Source: an uncultured Lachnospiraceae bacterium
GTDB lineage: Bacteria; Bacillota; Clostridia; Lachnospirales; Lachnospiraceae
DNA: 7,105 nucleotides
Direction: 5' to 3'
Assembly (NCBI GenBank): GCA_910586715.1
Contig: CAJUJG010000026.1
Span: 4,758 to 11,862, forward strand
Positions 5,888-7,105 of this stretch are shown here, one piece after another. A program made the translations under genes and the position numbers. The notes beneath the pieces are model-generated. The model searched no databases. It saw only the letters and a list, made by a program, of their open reading frames with translations, and was not told where the DNA came from. The stretch's first letter is position 1. Each line of letters starts with the position of its first letter.

Positions 5888-5957
5888 AGTAAAAATCCAT
5901 TTGCGAAGCAAATTTTGCATGGATTTTTACTCGTTACTGGAACGGAGTGAACAGTAA
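5888..5957. repeat. Two-hairpin palindromic element (REP/MITE-like)
   Basis: AGTAAAAATCCAT (5888-5900) and its exact complement ATGGATTTTTACT (5919-5931) form a perfect 13-bp stem. The 18-base loop contains a smaller hairpin, TTGC-gaa-GCAA (5901-5911). Directly after comes a second hairpin, TTACTG (5934-5939) with CAGTAA (5952-5957) around a 12-base loop. The A-run and T-run at the outer ends of the first stem resemble a bidirectional terminator, but it lies between divergent genes with nothing obvious to terminate. A dispersed palindromic repeat is the better guess. The dyads are certain; their role is not known. Confidence 0.6.
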
Positions 5958-5996
5958 TATTGATTATGCGATAATAGACGAATTTTTCCGTTAGGG

Positions 5997-6026
5997 TTGA
6001 AAAATAAAGAGAATTCTTGATATAAT
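5997..6026 (+). promoter_or_regulatory. Promoter of the MATE transporter gene
   Basis: TTGAAA (5997-6002) and a perfect TATAAT (6021-6026) are 18 bases apart, with an extended -10 TGA (6018-6020). Transcription would begin near 6033, about 33 bases before the start codon. No dyad overlapping these boxes was found, so the sequence gives no sign of local repression. Confidence 0.7.
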
Positions 6027-6065
6027 AAGGATTAATGAGAGCGAAAATTTGGGAGGCGTGTTGAA

Positions 6066-7105
6066 ATGGGACAGGAGCAGGAAAAACGGGATATGGGAAC
6101 GGGCAATGTTGCGGCGCTGATGTTGAGTCTTGCAGTGCCGGCAGTGGTTGCGCAGCTAATCAACATGCTCTACAACATTGTGGACCGAATCTATATCGGA
6201 CACATTGAGGAGGTCGGCGCGTCGGCGCTTACGGGAGTCGGGCTGTTTCTTCCTATTTTGATGCTGATTAACGCGTTTGCAATGCTTGCAGGTTCGGGAG
6301 GCGCGCCGCATGCGGCAATCGCAATGGGGCAAAAAAACAAAGAGGCGGCGCAGAAAATTATGGGAAACTGTTTTTCCGTTTTGCTTTTGTTTGCGGTTGT
6401 TCTGACAGTCGTTTTTTATGTCTATGCTCCGCAGCTTTTGACGCTGTTTGGTGCAAGCAGCGTAACTTTGCCTTATGCGCTTTCCTATGCGCGGATTTAC
6501 ATTTTGGGAACAGTTTTTGTGATGATTGTAATGGGCATGAACCCGTTTATCACGACGCAGGGATTTGCAAAATTCAGCATGCTTACCACGGTGATTGGAG
6601 CAGTCTGCAACATTATTTTAGATCCGGTTTTCATCTTTGTTTTTCAGTTGGGCGTGCGTGGGGCGGCAATTGCGACGGTGCTTAGTCAGGCAGTCGGCGC
6701 GGTTTGGGTGCTTTGGTTTCTGACGGGGAAAAAGTCGTTTTTGCGGCTTAGGCTGAGTGATATGCGGCTTGTTCCAAGCGTGATTTTTCCATGTCTTGCG
6801 CTTGGCTTTTCTACGTTTGTGATGCTTTCCACGGAAAGTATTTTAAACATCAGCTTTAACAGCAGTCTTTCGCGCTACGGCGGCGATGTTGCGGTGGGGG
6901 CGATGACGATTATCAGCTCGTGCAGCCAGCTTGTGACACTTCCCCTGCAGGGTATTTGTCAGGGCGGGCAGCCGATTATGAGCTACAATTTCGGTGCAGG
7001 CAATCATGACAGGGTGCGTCAGACGTTTCGGTGCCAGTTTGGGGCGTGTGTCACGTACAGTACAGTCTGTTGGATTTTGATGATGCTTGCGCCGCGCGTT
7101 TTTGC
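6066..7105 (+). CDS. MATE-family multidrug efflux transporter (MepA-like), 3'-truncated by the window
   Basis: The first 346 residues of a MATE transporter are present; the frame stays open to the end of the window, and family members are about 450 residues. MATE proteins export cationic drugs and dyes across the cytoplasmic membrane using a sodium or proton gradient. Recognisable blocks are SLAVPAVVAQLINMLYNIVD (21-40) followed by RIYIGH in the first membrane segment, GSGGAP (76-81), GQKNKEAAQKIMGN (88-101), NIILDPVFIFVF (182-193) and GQPIMSYNFGAGNHDRVRQ (301-319). Hydrophobic segments recur through the whole fragment, about eight of the usual twelve. The start ATG 6066 has GGGAGG (6051-6056) 9 bases upstream. 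Its promoter is its own, and no regulator gene lies directly beside it, although broken reading frames do. The substrate cannot be told from the sequence. Confidence 0.95.
   Translation, partial: MGQEQEKRDMGTGNVAALMLSLAVPAVVAQLINMLYNIVDRIYIGHIEEVGASALTGVGLFLPILMLINAFAMLAGSGGAPHAAIAMGQKNKEAAQKIMGNCFSVLLLFAVVLTVVFYVYAPQLLTLFGASSVTLPYALSYARIYILGTVFVMIVMGMNPFITTQGFAKFSMLTTVIGAVCNIILDPVFIFVFQLGVRGAAIATVLSQAVGAVWVLWFLTGKKSFLRLRLSDMRLVPSVIFPCLALGFSTFVMLSTESILNISFNSSLSRYGGDVAVGAMTIISSCSQLVTLPLQGICQGGQPIMSYNFGAGNHDRVRQTFRCQFGACVTYSTVCWILMMLAPRVF

Noticed and set aside
5625..5900. Leftward open frame of 91 codons in the intergenic region
   Set aside because: Hydrophobic, Cys/His-rich translation with no family resemblance and no convincing ribosome binding site; its start lies inside the palindromic element.
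5888..5931. Rho-independent terminator
   Set aside because: The stem is AT-rich, and it lies between divergently transcribed genes, so no intact gene reads into it. A palindromic repeat fits better.
5840..5960. CRISPR array or riboswitch
   Set aside because: There are no regularly spaced direct repeats with unique spacers, only local inverted repeats. The element lies upstream of the MATE promoter and so would not be in that gene's leader RNA.

Overview
The window looks like chromosomal DNA of a Gram-positive anaerobe of the class Clostridia, probably Lachnospiraceae. The reasons are strong AGGAGG-type ribosome binding sites, the protein families present (ferredoxin-fused aldo/keto reductase, YafY-type WYL regulator, MepA-like MATE pump, long-linker ABC exporter) and mixed GC content. 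The genus assignment is inference. No rRNA, tRNA, CRISPR array or insertion sequence was seen.

Layout. (1) Bases 3-1265 (+) encode the C-terminal part of an ABC exporter half-transporter whose 5' end lies outside the window. (2) Bases 1361-2998 (+) form a two-gene operon, a TetR-type regulator followed by an aldo/keto reductase with two C-terminal Fe-S cysteine motifs. It is preceded by a good sigma-A promoter and a dyad that may be its operator. (3) Bases 3010-5483 (-) hold three leftward genes: a YafY/WYL regulator, a ClbS/DfsB-family protein and a SplB-related (COG1533) radical SAM protein. (4) Bases 5484-6065 carry no intact recognisable gene. They hold the regulator promoter, a stretch of broken reading frames, a two-hairpin palindromic element and a rightward promoter. 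(5) Bases 6066-7105 (+) encode a MATE efflux protein that runs off the window.

The most interesting signal is a dyad, TGACA-N5-TGTCA, present twice: just upstream of the WYL regulator gene and just upstream of the ClbS/DfsB-like gene. At both sites it lies in the same orientation and at exactly the same distance from a shared GTGTTATC element. In the second case it overlaps the regulator's own stop codon. This suggests that the regulator controls itself and the downstream pair. Because ClbS inactivates a DNA-alkylating genotoxin and COG1533 includes spore photoproduct lyase, the three genes may form a small genotoxin or DNA-damage response cassette. The repeats are seen directly; the function is inference.

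The window as a whole is rich in export and detoxification genes (ABC exporter, redox enzyme, ClbS-like protein, MATE pump), each apparently with its own regulator or promoter.
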